A stretch of 64,000 bases of DNA from JAAZZY01 sp964612505 (GCA_964612505.1 CAZTEX010000001.1:248001-312000), one strand, 5' to 3'; counted from the first letter of the stretch, positions 43,400-52,595 are shown. Numbers and translations are program-made. Notes: generated by a model not told the origin, from the letters alone.

Positions 43400-45571
43400 T
43401 TGAACGTGCGCTTAATTTTTGCTATTTTATTTACTCTTGTTGCCGGCTATCTTTGTTGTGAACCAGAAAAGGATCGCCAGGTTCAGGTGCAGCTCAATTC
43501 TCCCACCTATCACAACGGTATTTTAGAAACAGATCAAGGCGGGGTTTTAGAGGGAGATGGCATCCGCATTCAAGCACAAAAAATCTATTATGTAAAAACA
43601 CCCGCTGACCAAAAAGAAGGCTCCTCTAAAGAGTGGTCTGTCATTGCTGAAGGAAATCTTTTTGTTAAATATAACGGACATCCGTTTGTGGGAGAAAGAC
43701 TCGAGTATAACTTTGAAAAGCGCGAAGGCCATTTAACCAATGGAAGAACTCAAATCGGTTGCTGGTTTGTCAGCAGCAATCGAATCGATCTATTGCCAGA
43801 CAATTCTTATAAACTATACAAAACTTCTTTAACCACTTGTGAAAGTGGCAATAGCCTCTGGGAAATTCACATTAAAAAAGGTCGCGTTCTTGAGTATGAC
43901 ATCATCTCTGCAAGAAATGCTCAAGTCAGGGTATTAAAAGTCCCCATTTTTTGGTTTCCATATTTAAAAGCCCGATTTTCCACCTTAAAAGATCTCCCTG
44001 CATATTACAGTTTTACAACAGGGGGTTCTCAAGGCCAGCGCATTAGTTTAAGATATTTAGCCTACTCGACTCTTTCTTTAAAAAGTTATTTGCAACTTGA
44101 TTTTTGGTTTAAAAAAGGCCCAAGCGGTTCTGTTCAATTTGACTATAAGCCTCCTGAGCATCCGACAAGTTTTCAAAGCAACAGCTTTTTAGCCTACGAC
44201 AAACAGGGTTCGAATCCTCCCACAGGAAGCGCTCCATATAACATGTTTCGTCAGCGCTATGTGGGTGAGCTCAAATCATTCATCGCAAATAAATTACTAA
44301 TCACTGGGCAATATGAATATCTCAGCGACCCCTATATTATGGAAACCTATTTTAACCGCTATTACTTCCTCCATACATTACGAGAAACCGAGCTTGAAAT
44401 GAGAGTCAATGAAAAACTCTGGCTCTCTTATCTGAGGGCTAAAGTTCGCATTAATAGCTTTCAAACAGTCAATCAAGAGCTCCCTATTTTTCATTTTAAT
44501 TTAAAGCCTCTTGCGATTGGCAGAACGGGAATGATTTTAGACGCCTCTTTCAATCTGGGTTACTTGGATTATGTTTTTGGTAGTTTTGTAAGCGATCAGT
44601 TTTCAAACTTTCGCTCTCCCAGATTAGAAATAACTCCGCGCCTTTATTGGCCTCTTCATTTTTGGGGAATTTCTCTCACCCCTTTTGGCCAATATATTGG
44701 CGTTGGTTATGGGCAAAGCCCAGAGTCACACCCTCAGTGGAACACCTTAGGCGTTGTGGGTGCTGAAGCAAATTACAAACTTAGCCGTATTTTTAACAAC
44801 AAAGTGCGTCATACAATTGAGCCTTATACTTCTTATCAATTCATGACAAAACCAACTGTCGATTTAAACAATCTTTACTTTTTCGACTTCTCCGATGCTT
44901 ATGCTAAGAACAACCAACTTCGTTGGGGAATTCGGAATAGCATCTACACTAAAAAAGAAGGCAAGCTAAAAAATCCTTTCAACATCGATGTCTATAGCTA
45001 TGGATTTTTTAATAACTCAACAATTGGCAGCTTTATCCCCCGCATGTATGTGGAAATTTCAACGCTATTGCCTTTTGCCTTTACGACTTTTTCTTATGCC
45101 TATAACTTCCAACATAACAAGATTGATTTTGCCAATGTAAGAACGGCAATTACCATCTCTGAAGATTTTGCACTTTCTTTCCTCTTCATGCATCGCAGCG
45201 CATACGATTATAAAAAAGCAGACCATGAAAGTTTTTTACTAGATGTTTTCCGAACCCAAGCAGAACTGCTTAGTTCTCCTCTCTCTGATCGGCGCAACAT
45301 TACTCAATCAAAACTTTACTGGCGAGTTTTGCGCAATCTCATTTTTGAATTTGAAGCGCGCCAAGGCTGGCTGCGCGTAAGTTCACCTCCTTTTAACGAG
45401 ATGCGTTTTGATGTTACGTTTCTATTACCTTGTAATTGGAGATTTAAATTTTCTCCTCAACGAACCATCTCGCCCAATCCAGGTTCAAAGTATATTTGGC
45501 GATGGCACTTTAGCTTGCAACTAGGTGGAAGTGCTCCTAAAAAAGCCTCAAAACCTTATACTTTCTGGTAA
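43400..45571 (+). CDS. LptD/OstA-like outer membrane protein
   Basis: 723 residues. A short hydrophobic start (LIFAILFTLVAGYLCC) is a signal peptide. Residues about 35-200 form an LptA/OstA-like jelly-roll: GVLEGDGIRIQAQKIYY, VIAEGNLFVKYNGHPFVGERLEYNF and NSYKLYKTSLTTCE. The rest alternates aromatic-rich strands and turns, as in a beta barrel, and ends with an aromatic residue (YTFW), as barrels usually do. LptD inserts LPS in the outer leaflet; this protein is about 80% of the usual size and lacks obvious disulfide pairs. The start is TTG at 43400 or GTG at 43406, without a clear Shine-Dalgarno. Confidence 0.75.
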   Translation: MNVRLIFAILFTLVAGYLCCEPEKDRQVQVQLNSPTYHNGILETDQGGVLEGDGIRIQAQKIYYVKTPADQKEGSSKEWSVIAEGNLFVKYNGHPFVGERLEYNFEKREGHLTNGRTQIGCWFVSSNRIDLLPDNSYKLYKTSLTTCESGNSLWEIHIKKGRVLEYDIISARNAQVRVLKVPIFWFPYLKARFSTLKDLPAYYSFTTGGSQGQRISLRYLAYSTLSLKSYLQLDFWFKKGPSGSVQFDYKPPEHPTSFQSNSFLAYDKQGSNPPTGSAPYNMFRQRYVGELKSFIANKLLITGQYEYLSDPYIMETYFNRYYFLHTLRETELEMRVNEKLWLSYLRAKVRINSFQTVNQELPIFHFNLKPLAIGRTGMILDASFNLGYLDYVFGSFVSDQFSNFRSPRLEITPRLYWPLHFWGISLTPFGQYIGVGYGQSPESHPQWNTLGVVGAEANYKLSRIFNNKVRHTIEPYTSYQFMTKPTVDLNNLYFFDFSDAYAKNNQLRWGIRNSIYTKKEGKLKNPFNIDVYSYGFFNNSTIGSFIPRMYVEISTLLPFAFTTFSYAYNFQHNKIDFANVRTAITISEDFALSFLFMHRSAYDYKKADHESFLLDVFRTQAELLSSPLSDRRNITQSKLYWRVLRNLIFEFEARQGWLRVSSPPFNEMRFDVTFLLPCNWRFKFSPQRTISPNPGSKYIWRWHFSLQLGGSAPKKASKPYTFW

Positions 45572-45671
45572 TCAACTCATTCTATCAAAGACGTATGTCT
45601 AGTGTTTTAGGCGTTAACGCGCTCCTTATATACTCCCTGCAAAACACCTCAAAAAACAAAACAATAACTAT

Positions 45672-45738
45672 CTTAAATTAAGACATTTAAGGCGATTTCA
45701 CAAAATACTTACTCATACGAGTATATACTTAAATAAGT
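45672..45738. promoter_or_regulatory. cluster of short palindromes upstream of toxin-antitoxin pair (putative operator)
   Basis: Three short inverted repeats lie in the 100 bases before the antitoxin: a perfect CTTAAATTAAG (45672-45682), ACTCATACGAGT (45711-45722) and ACTTAAATAAGT (45727-45738). The last two start 16 bases apart. RelB-type antitoxins usually repress their own operon by binding such repeats; here that is inference. Clear promoter hexamers were not found. Confidence 0.4.
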
Positions 45739-45776
45739 AAAGATGATATTATGTAAATGTATAAAGGAGTTATCTT

Positions 45777-46025
45777 ATGAAAGATACAATTAGACTAAAT
45801 TTCGACTTTCCTAAGGAAGTTTACCCATATTTGAAGTTAATGTGTGCAAAAAAGGGTCTTTCTTTCAAGGACCTCGCTACAGAGTTAATTTTAGCAGCTA
45901 TTGATAGCTACGAAGATACAGAATTAAGCGAGATTGCTCAAAAACGTCTCAGCGAAATGGATGACAAAGACAACATTCCCTTTAATAAAGCCATCGAAGA
46001 AGCTGGATGGAAAAAGCGTGTCTAA
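45777..46025 (+). CDS. RelB/DUF6290-like antitoxin
   Basis: 82 residues with a strong AAGGAG seven bases before the ATG. The start TIRLNFDFPKEVYPYLKLM looks like a ribbon-helix-helix DNA-binding fold, and the acidic, helical C-terminus (LSEIAQKRLSEMDDKD) is the part that would cover the toxin. It overlaps the toxin gene by eight bases, the usual coupling in these modules. Confidence 0.8.
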   Translation: MKDTIRLNFDFPKEVYPYLKLMCAKKGLSFKDLATELILAAIDSYEDTELSEIAQKRLSEMDDKDNIPFNKAIEEAGWKKRV

Positions 46026-46305
46026 AAAATACATTGTAAAATTGAACAAGCAATATATTAAAGATTTAAAAAAGATCCCAAAAAAAGATCAAGAACATAT
46101 AAAAAATAAAATCCTTGAATTAGAAGACAACCCAAGACCAGAAGGCAGTAAAAAATTGCAAGGGCCGTCTCACCCTCCATTATATCGAATTCGAATTGGC
46201 GACTATAGAGTAGTCTACGCTATTCAGGACAATATTCTCTTAATAGTCATTATTACTTTAGGACATAGAAAAGATATTTACCAAAAAATTGACCCAAACA
46301 ACTAA
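46018..46305 (+). CDS. RelE/ParE-family toxin
   Basis: 95 residues from the GTG at 46018, inside the antitoxin's last codons; a longer frame from 45934 overlaps the antitoxin and is not needed. YIVKLNKQYIKDLKKIPKKDQ opens in RelE style. The core has KKLQGP, YRIRIGDYRVVYAI and a final LGHRKDIY, which hold the Arg/Lys/Tyr positions of RelE mRNA interferases and related ParE gyrase poisons. The family is sure; target ribosome versus gyrase cannot be told. Confidence 0.85.
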   Translation: MSKKYIVKLNKQYIKDLKKIPKKDQEHIKNKILELEDNPRPEGSKKLQGPSHPPLYRIRIGDYRVVYAIQDNILLIVIITLGHRKDIYQKIDPNN

Positions 46306-46356
46306 AGCAAGTAATGGGTTATTTTCTTTCTGAGAAAATCATAGTGCTTAAGAAAG

Positions 46357-47127
46357 TTATTCAATGAAATAATTTTCTTTGACTTGTTGGATTAAGAAAG
46401 TTAATGACTCTGGGTCATCACAAACATAATTAGGATAATAACTTTCAAGAAGAGACCTAGAATCATATTGACCCCAAGATACTCCGATGTGGGCCAAATT
46501 TATTTTTTTTGCAGCTTGAATATCTCGTACTTCATCGCCAATATAAACGACGATTTTTTTTTCTGGATTTAAATTTGCTTTTTTCAAAATCGCCCGAAGA
46601 CTTTTGTCCTTACCAAAAATATTATTCGCTGCATAAATGAAATCAAAAAAATCCATCTCGTATTTTTTAAGATACGCTTCTACCGTTTGTTCTGAATTAG
46701 AAGTCAGTATCCCAAGGGTAAATCCTTGCTTTTTTAGCATAGCAAGAACTTGAACGATTTCTTGATTAGGTTCTATTTCTAAAATTTTTTTCCGGATATT
46801 TTTTCGGGCGCTTGCTATAAAAAAAGGAAGCTTAAAGTAAGAGACTCCAAGCAGCTTCATCGTATCATGAGAATTCATATCTTGAATCTGCGCAAAGGCT
46901 TCATCACTTACCTGCTTAATTAGCCCTTTAGTTGACCAGCTTTTTACTTGACTGACAAAAAGAGGATATGAAGGACACAATGTACCATCAAAATCAAAAA
47001 TAACAAGAGGTTGGTTGATGTTAACTAAATTACCTATCCACTTTTCTTGATAGGCTATTTTCCAATAGTAAAATAATCCTAAAGCGATAGAGCATACTGC
47101 AAGATTGATTGCTAAAAACTTCTGCAT
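46357..47127 (-). CDS. membrane-anchored HAD-family phosphatase
   Basis: 256 residues. An N-terminal hydrophobic helix (AINLAVCSIALGLFYYW, 7-23) with a basic start should anchor it in the membrane. The HAD motif I is FDFDGTL, motif II is ILTSNSE, the motif III Lys is in KDKSLRAI, and motif IV is YIGDEVRDIQAA. This is a PGP/beta-phosphoglucomutase-like layout, which hydrolyses phosphate esters such as phosphoglycolate. Membrane attachment is unusual for the family. Convergent with the toxin gene; substrate not evident. Confidence 0.8.
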   Translation of the reverse strand: MQKFLAINLAVCSIALGLFYYWKIAYQEKWIGNLVNINQPLVIFDFDGTLCPSYPLFVSQVKSWSTKGLIKQVSDEAFAQIQDMNSHDTMKLLGVSYFKLPFFIASARKNIRKKILEIEPNQEIVQVLAMLKKQGFTLGILTSNSEQTVEAYLKKYEMDFFDFIYAANNIFGKDKSLRAILKKANLNPEKKIVVYIGDEVRDIQAAKKINLAHIGVSWGQYDSRSLLESYYPNYVCDDPESLTFLIQQVKENYFIE

Positions 47128-47232
47128 GTCAATCTCTTTTAGGTTGGCAGATTCAAAAGATATTTTATCTTTAATTGTAAGATTGTTTTCTCACAAGGTG
47201 AAATTGTGACAAACTGAGCTAGGAATAGAAAG

Positions 47233-47730
47233 CTATTTTTGATGATCGCAATCATGACCATCGCCATCATGCGAGTGGCTTTCTTTTTTTAACTTACGCC
47301 TTTTTATAAACGCATCTATAGAGAAAAGTCCTGGTCCAAAAAGAAGAACGATTAATGAAGCCATCAAGAACGAAAATACAGGCGCTGTAAAGAAAAGTGG
47401 AGGGTAACTAAAGAAGCTATAAAAGTTTTCTGGATGGGCAATTAAATAGGCCCCCAGCATGATACAGGTTGTGCAAAAAGCTGCCAATCTACTGATGAAG
47501 CCAAAAAACAGCAAGATACCGCAGACAAACTCTCCCGTTGCTACCAGATAAACAATAATAGATCCTAGACCTAGGTGATTAAAAAAAGCGATTACTTGAG
47601 ACATATTGGCAAATTTACCCAGTCCTGCGTAAAAAAACAAAAAACCCCAGTATAAACGGATCGCTAATAAGAACAGAGATTGAAGAAAATTAGCAGTATG
47701 TTCCTTGTATCTAAAAATTTTACTATCCAT
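47233..47730 (-). CDS. DoxX-family membrane protein with His-rich tail
   Basis: 165 residues, four hydrophobic helices typical of DoxX: LLAIRLYWGFLFFYAGLGKF, VYLVATGEFVCGILLFFG, FCTTCIMLGAYLI and FSFLMASLIVLLFGPG. The DoxX family is found in inner membranes and in some cases takes part in quinol or redox chemistry. The C-terminal tail is KKESHSHDGDGHDCDHQK, a His/Asp/Cys cluster that could bind metal ions. It is not part of an operon. Confidence 0.8.
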   Translation of the reverse strand: MDSKIFRYKEHTANFLQSLFLLAIRLYWGFLFFYAGLGKFANMSQVIAFFNHLGLGSIIVYLVATGEFVCGILLFFGFISRLAAFCTTCIMLGAYLIAHPENFYSFFSYPPLFFTAPVFSFLMASLIVLLFGPGLFSIDAFIKRRKLKKESHSHDGDGHDCDHQK

Positions 47731-47849
47731 AAAACCCTTAAAATTTTTATAGTCGCTTCACTTTGTCTTATATGAATGGACAGACTTTAATGCATCCTTT
47801 TTAAAAATCCGAAGATAAAGTATGATAGTTACCTTATATTAAAGAATTT

Positions 47850-49400
47850 ATGAATAAAGAACCTCAATTTATCAATCCCTTTTCCGAAGGATCGAGATCC
47901 TCTAAGCCTATTGAGCCTTGCTGCTTAGTCATTTTTGGAGTGACAGGAGACTTAACTGCTCGCAAGTTAATGCCTGCTCTTTACAATCTAGCTAAGGAAG
48001 GGCAGCTTCCCCTGCACTTTACTTGCGTAGGCTTTGCAAGACGAGAAAAGAATGACCAAGCTTTTCGTGAAGAAATGAAAGAAGCTGTGAAACAGTATTC
48101 TAGAACAAAGCCTTTTGATGAAAAATTATGGGAAAACTTCTCAGCCCGCCTTTTTTATCACCAGAGTGCTTTTGACGAAAGCCAGGGCTACCAAAGCCTA
48201 AAGCAACGCTTACAAGAACTCGATGCGCAATACAATACGGCAGGCAATCGGATCTATTACCTTGCTACTCAGCCCAGCTCGTTTACCACTATTATTGAAA
48301 AGCTTTCTGAAAATGGCCTTATTTATCCCCATAAAGAAAATCATTCACCTTGGTCACGGGTGATTGTGGAAAAACCATTTGGCCATGATCTCCAGTCAGC
48401 TGTAGAACTACAAACTGAAATACTCAAGCATCTTTCTGAAAAACAAATTTATCGCATCGATCACTACTTGGGCAAAGAAACCGTCCAAAATCTCCTTGTT
48501 TTTCGTTTTGCCAATCTTATTTTTGAAGCTATCTGGAACCAAAAATATATTGATCATATTCAAATTACAGTCTCAGAGGATATTGGTATTGGCACGCGCG
48601 GTCGCTTCTGGGAAGAAACTGGGCTTTTACGCGATATGATTCAAAATCATTTGATTCAATTACTGTGTTTAATTGCCATGGAACCTCCTGTTAATCTGGA
48701 TGCCGATGCCATTCGAAATGAAAAGGTAAAAGTATTAGATGCATTGCGCCCCATTCCTTTAGATCAAATGGGACAAAAAGTAATTCGCGGTCAATATTCT
48801 GAAGGGTTTGTCAATGGCAATTTAGTCAAAGGCTACTGTCAAGAAGAGAATGTAGATCCTGCCTCCAAGCGAGAAACATTTGTTGCGATGGAAGTTGCTA
48901 TTGATAATTGGAGATGGGCAGGGGTCCCTTTTTATCTGCGCAGTGGCAAAAGGCTCCCTAAAAAAACGACTGAAATTGCTGTCGTTTTTCATCCTGTTCC
49001 TAATATTCTCTTTTTACAGAATCAAAAAAAATACGAGCAAAATGTTTTATCCATTCGCATTCAACCCAACGAAGGGATTGCTATGAACATGAATTGCAAA
49101 GTTCCAGGAATTGCAAGTCCCATTCAACCTGTAAAAATGGACTTTAAATACGGAAATTATTTTGGGCTTACTCCACCCGAAGCCTATGAAAGACTCATCT
49201 GTGACAGCATTTTAGGAGACTCCACTCTTTTCACAAGGGGCGACGAAGTTTTAGCCTCTTGGAAATACATTGATCCTATTTTAAAATATTGGCAAGAGAA
49301 CCCATCCGTTCTCCCTGCATCTTACAAAGCAGGTACATGGGGGCCACTTGAAGCAGAACAGTTAATCGGATGCACTGCGCGCAAGTGGAGGATGATTTAA
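47850..49400 (+). CDS. zwf: glucose-6-phosphate 1-dehydrogenase
   Basis: 516 residues, the usual length. It oxidises glucose 6-phosphate to 6-phosphogluconolactone with NAD(P). The coenzyme loop GVTGDLTARKL is near the N-terminus; RIDHYLGKE is the substrate signature with catalytic His and Lys; VEKPFGHDL and LRSGKRLPKK are also conserved. It heads a plus-strand run zwf-opcA-pgl-tsaD, with the next start 15 bases away, so the oxidative pentose phosphate enzymes are co-expressed. Confidence 0.95.
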   Translation: MNKEPQFINPFSEGSRSSKPIEPCCLVIFGVTGDLTARKLMPALYNLAKEGQLPLHFTCVGFARREKNDQAFREEMKEAVKQYSRTKPFDEKLWENFSARLFYHQSAFDESQGYQSLKQRLQELDAQYNTAGNRIYYLATQPSSFTTIIEKLSENGLIYPHKENHSPWSRVIVEKPFGHDLQSAVELQTEILKHLSEKQIYRIDHYLGKETVQNLLVFRFANLIFEAIWNQKYIDHIQITVSEDIGIGTRGRFWEETGLLRDMIQNHLIQLLCLIAMEPPVNLDADAIRNEKVKVLDALRPIPLDQMGQKVIRGQYSEGFVNGNLVKGYCQEENVDPASKRETFVAMEVAIDNWRWAGVPFYLRSGKRLPKKTTEIAVVFHPVPNILFLQNQKKYEQNVLSIRIQPNEGIAMNMNCKVPGIASPIQPVKMDFKYGNYFGLTPPEAYERLICDSILGDSTLFTRGDEVLASWKYIDPILKYWQENPSVLPASYKAGTWGPLEAEQLIGCTARKWRMI

Positions 49401-49415
49401 AACAGGTTAAAAATT

Positions 49416-50510
49416 ATGCCTTCCTATATTCCGGTAAAGCTTTCTCAAATTAGCAAAGAGCTAGATAAGCTTGAAGAGATGCATCAGCAAAATAACCAAC
49501 TGCGCGCCTCTTTATTTAATTTTATTGTTTACGCTCAAAAAAATAGAAACCTACCCTATTTTGTGGAACTTGTAGAACAAATTGCAGAGCGATTTCCCTG
49601 CCGCATTATTTTTATCGAAGAAAATATAGAGCCCAGCGGTCCCTATCTAGAAGCCTCTATTGCTGCAAAAATGATCTCTTCCTCCGATAGTCCCGCTGTT
49701 ATTTGTGATCGCATTTATTTATCCACCTCACAAAATAACACTCAGCAATTACTTCATTTAATCTTAGAACATACTTTAGTCGACCTGCCTATTTATTTAT
49801 TATGGGGTAAAGATCCGACAATAGAGCATGCTCTGTTTTCCCCTCTTCAACACATGGCAAAGCGTTTAATTTTCCACTCAGAGTGTAGCAATCATTTACA
49901 ACAACTTTCTCAGAAACTGCTCACGGAAGTGATTAGATACGAATGGGAAGTGGCGGATCTAAACTGGATCTATTTGCAAGAATGGCGAGAAATGATTGGA
50001 GCCATTTTTAATGACTCTAAATATGTGAAAGATCTTATCGAAATTAACCAAGTAGATATTCAATTTTGCGCAACCTCCAGTGAATATTTTTGTCATAATC
50101 ACTTTCAAGTGCATTATATGCATGGTTGGATTGCAGCTCAGCTTGGCTGGGAATTTGTTGCGTATAACGATAAAGCAGAAATTAAAGAAATTACTTACCG
50201 CAAGCAAGATCGCTTGATTAAAGTAATAATTTCACAGCAATCTTGTGGCACTAAAGCCTCGGCGGGAACGCTTTTGTTTTTACAATTTAAGACTCAGAAT
50301 AAAAAAAGTTTTACCTTTAAAACAAACGCCGGAGAAGAAATGATTCACATTGAGATTCTGGATGAACAAAAACCGAATAGTCTTTATAATACGTCCTTTA
50401 TGAAAAAGGAATGGCAGGTCTATCTCTCTAAAGAGATCTGTTATAATGAAACAAGCCTACATTATAAAAAGATGCTTCAAATGCTTTCATCAATTAATGG
50501 ATTAGTATGA
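49416..50510 (+). CDS. opcA: OpcA-like glucose-6-phosphate dehydrogenase assembly protein
   Basis: 364 residues. OpcA is known mainly in cyanobacteria and actinobacteria, where it promotes oligomerisation and redox activation of Zwf. Here the length, the position right after zwf and features such as ERFPCRIIFIE and LEHTLVDLPIYLLWGKDP match the family pattern. There is no enzyme motif. Its stop overlaps the pgl start, so zwf, opcA and pgl form one unit. Confidence rests on pattern and context together. Confidence 0.78.
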   Translation: MPSYIPVKLSQISKELDKLEEMHQQNNQLRASLFNFIVYAQKNRNLPYFVELVEQIAERFPCRIIFIEENIEPSGPYLEASIAAKMISSSDSPAVICDRIYLSTSQNNTQQLLHLILEHTLVDLPIYLLWGKDPTIEHALFSPLQHMAKRLIFHSECSNHLQQLSQKLLTEVIRYEWEVADLNWIYLQEWREMIGAIFNDSKYVKDLIEINQVDIQFCATSSEYFCHNHFQVHYMHGWIAAQLGWEFVAYNDKAEIKEITYRKQDRLIKVIISQQSCGTKASAGTLLFLQFKTQNKKSFTFKTNAGEEMIHIEILDEQKPNSLYNTSFMKKEWQVYLSKEICYNETSLHYKKMLQMLSSINGLV

Positions 50511-51274
50511 GTTTTTCAAAGTGGCAGCCCTGTATAAAAAGTTTGGATTCAAGGCGCGATATTGCCCTTCCTGGAAATCACGATCAGACTATTGAATTTT
50601 GCGTTGAATATTTTATTGAGCAAGCAAAACTGGCAATGCTGGAAAAAGATTTTTTTACAATTGCTCTTTCTGGTGGCAGCACACCTAAAGCTATTTTAAA
50701 ATTACTCTCCTCTGAAAAGTATGCTCATCGTGTGAACTGGAATAAAATTTTATTTTTCTTTGGGGATGAAAGAAGTGTGGCTCCAGATCATCCAGATAGC
50801 AATTACAAAATGGCTATGGACTATGCTCTAAAAGCTATGAATGTTCCTCGTGAACATATCTTTCGAATGATTGCAGAAGCTAATCCAGCAGAAAATGCTG
50901 AGGCCTATGCTAAACTAATTGAAGAGAAAGTACCTAATGGCCAATTTGATTTAATCACTCTTGGAATGGGAGATGATGGACATACAGCCTCTCTTTTTCC
51001 TCACACCGAAGCTCTAAATACCATAAACACATTGGTGACTACCAATTTTGTTCCCCAAAAAAAGACCCTTCGCATGACTTTAACCTACCCATGTATTAAC
51101 CAGGCTCATAGCATTTGTTTTTTTGTGCAAGGTGCAAGCAAAGCCCAAATCTTAAAAAAAGTCCTTCAAGGTCCTTATGTTCCTAATGAATATCCTTCTC
51201 AAAAAGTAGGTATCTTAACGCATAAAGCCCTTTGGATTGTAGATGATGAAGCCGCAACCGAATTAAATATTTAA
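50507..51274 (+). CDS. pgl: 6-phosphogluconolactonase (DevB type)
   Basis: 255 residues. It hydrolyses the lactone made by Zwf. ALSGGSTPKAIL is the NagB/DevB phosphate-binding loop, FFGDERSVAPDHPDSNY is the characteristic DevB stretch, and LGMGDDGHTASLFP holds the Asp/His catalytic pair. Its ATG overlaps opcA by four bases; its stop overlaps tsaD by one. In Chlamydia devB also follows zwf. Confidence 0.95.
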   Translation: MSFSKWQPCIKSLDSRRDIALPGNHDQTIEFCVEYFIEQAKLAMLEKDFFTIALSGGSTPKAILKLLSSEKYAHRVNWNKILFFFGDERSVAPDHPDSNYKMAMDYALKAMNVPREHIFRMIAEANPAENAEAYAKLIEEKVPNGQFDLITLGMGDDGHTASLFPHTEALNTINTLVTTNFVPQKKTLRMTLTYPCINQAHSICFFVQGASKAQILKKVLQGPYVPNEYPSQKVGILTHKALWIVDDEAATELNI

Positions 51275-52296
51275 TGCTTATTCTTGGAATTGAATCAACT
51301 TGTGATGAAACAGCAGCAGCTGTAGTAAAAGATGGATCCCAGGTCCTTTCTAACGTTATCTATTCTCAAAGTGAATTTCACAATCAATTTAAAGGAGTTA
51401 TCCCCGAACTTGCTTGCCGCAAACATCTAGATGTGATTATTCCAGTGGTAGAAAAGGCTTTAAAGGAAGCTGGATGCTCTTTAGAAGATATTGATGTGAT
51501 TGCTGCGGCCAGGGGACCCGGCTTGATTGGCGCCCTCTTAATCGGTTTAAATACGGCCAAAGCACTTGCTTTTGCCACCCAAAAACCTTTTCTAGGGGTA
51601 AATCATCTAGAAGCCCATCTCTACGCTTCCATGATGCCTGATTTACCAAGTCAGTTTCCATGCCTAGGAATTATTCTATCTGGAGGGCATACAGCACTGG
51701 TTCACATTGAAGCGATTCGAAATTACCGCATTTTAGGCTCCACTGTCGATGATGCCATCGGAGAATCTTTTGATAAAGTAGCTAGCATGCTAGGGCTCCC
51801 TTATCCGGGTGGACCTTTCATTGAAAATCTTGCTAAAGATGGGGATGCCTATAAATATTCTTTTAAAGCAGGCCAAGTGAAAAAAAATCCTTTAGACTTT
51901 TCTTTCAGCGGTCTTAAAACAAATGTCTTATATGCCATTAAAGGACAAAATAGTGGCAAAGATCACACCGTGTCCCTTTCCGAAGAAGAAAAAAAAGATA
52001 TTGCAGCCTCTTTTCAAAGAACAGCATTTTCAGACATTGTCAATAAAACCTTATTAGCTACCGATCATTTTCCCTATCATGGGCTCATTTTTGGAGGGGG
52101 CGTTTGCTCTAACAAAGCTCTCAAAAAAATGTTTGAAGAGGCTTTCCCCAATATTCCACAGTTTTGGCCAGGATGCAAAATGGCTCAAGACAACGCCGCT
52201 ATGATTGCAGGGCTTGCCTATCATCAATTTATCCAGCAGAACCAACAAGACTCTTATTTTTTGAAAGCGTTGCCTAAAATCCCCCATTTAATCTAG
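51274..52296 (+). CDS. tsaD: tRNA threonylcarbamoyladenosine synthase TsaD
   Basis: 340 residues. TsaD transfers the threonylcarbamoyl group to A37 of ANN-decoding tRNAs. The metal motif is HLEAH; ASKH sites are ESTCDETAAAV at the start and ILSGGHTAL in the middle; AMIAGLAYHQF closes the protein. The gene starts within the stop of pgl (TAATG). Ordinary and full length. Confidence 0.95.
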   Translation: MLILGIESTCDETAAAVVKDGSQVLSNVIYSQSEFHNQFKGVIPELACRKHLDVIIPVVEKALKEAGCSLEDIDVIAAARGPGLIGALLIGLNTAKALAFATQKPFLGVNHLEAHLYASMMPDLPSQFPCLGIILSGGHTALVHIEAIRNYRILGSTVDDAIGESFDKVASMLGLPYPGGPFIENLAKDGDAYKYSFKAGQVKKNPLDFSFSGLKTNVLYAIKGQNSGKDHTVSLSEEEKKDIAASFQRTAFSDIVNKTLLATDHFPYHGLIFGGGVCSNKALKKMFEEAFPNIPQFWPGCKMAQDNAAMIAGLAYHQFIQQNQQDSYFLKALPKIPHLI

Positions 52297-52363
52297 TTTT
52301 TAGCTTGTAAATATATTTAGATCTTACCTATAATCCCGTTTTTATTTTTCTAAGGAAAAAGCG

Positions 52364-52513
52364 ATGGCCAGAGAAAATATCAAACTAAAAAGTGAAGAAA
52401 GTAGTGAATATTACTTTACAACTAAGAATAAGAAGAAGAATCCTGAGCGTCTTGTCGTAAAAAAATTTGACAAAACTCTCAGAAAACATGTCTCTTTTAA
52501 AGAAACAAAGTAA
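52364..52513 (+). CDS. rpmG: 50S ribosomal protein L33
   Basis: 49 residues, too short for most ORF lists. It begins ARENIKLKSEE, has the core YYFTTKNKKKNPERLVVKKF and ends RKHVSFKETK, the L33 pattern. This is the zinc-free form, without the CxxC pairs. TAAGGAAAAAG precedes the ATG at about nine bases. It lies 67 bases after tsaD and is followed by a strong hairpin pair. Confidence 0.93.
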   Translation: MARENIKLKSEESSEYYFTTKNKKKNPERLVVKKFDKTLRKHVSFKETK

Positions 52514-52533
52514 TAACGGTTTGCCTCCTTTCA

Positions 52534-52586
52534 GCGCGATTAATCGCGCATCAAACGCCTTTTCCTAGAAAAGGCGTTTGTTTTTC
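52534..52586 (+). terminator. strong intrinsic terminator preceded by a second perfect palindrome
   Basis: A 13-bp perfect stem CAAACGCCTTTTC / GAAAAGGCGTTTG (52552-52580) with a three-base loop is followed by TTTTTC. Two bases upstream is a separate 16-base perfect palindrome, GCGCGATTAATCGCGC (52534-52549). It ends the rpmG transcript. The next gene starts only 10 bases after the T-run. Confidence 0.9.
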
Positions 52587-52595
52587 AGAGTTTTT

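Noticed and set aside
45934..46017. Longer N-terminus for the RelE-like toxin
   Set aside because: It would overlap the antitoxin by 92 bases; the GTG at 46018 gives a normal RelE length and the usual short overlap.
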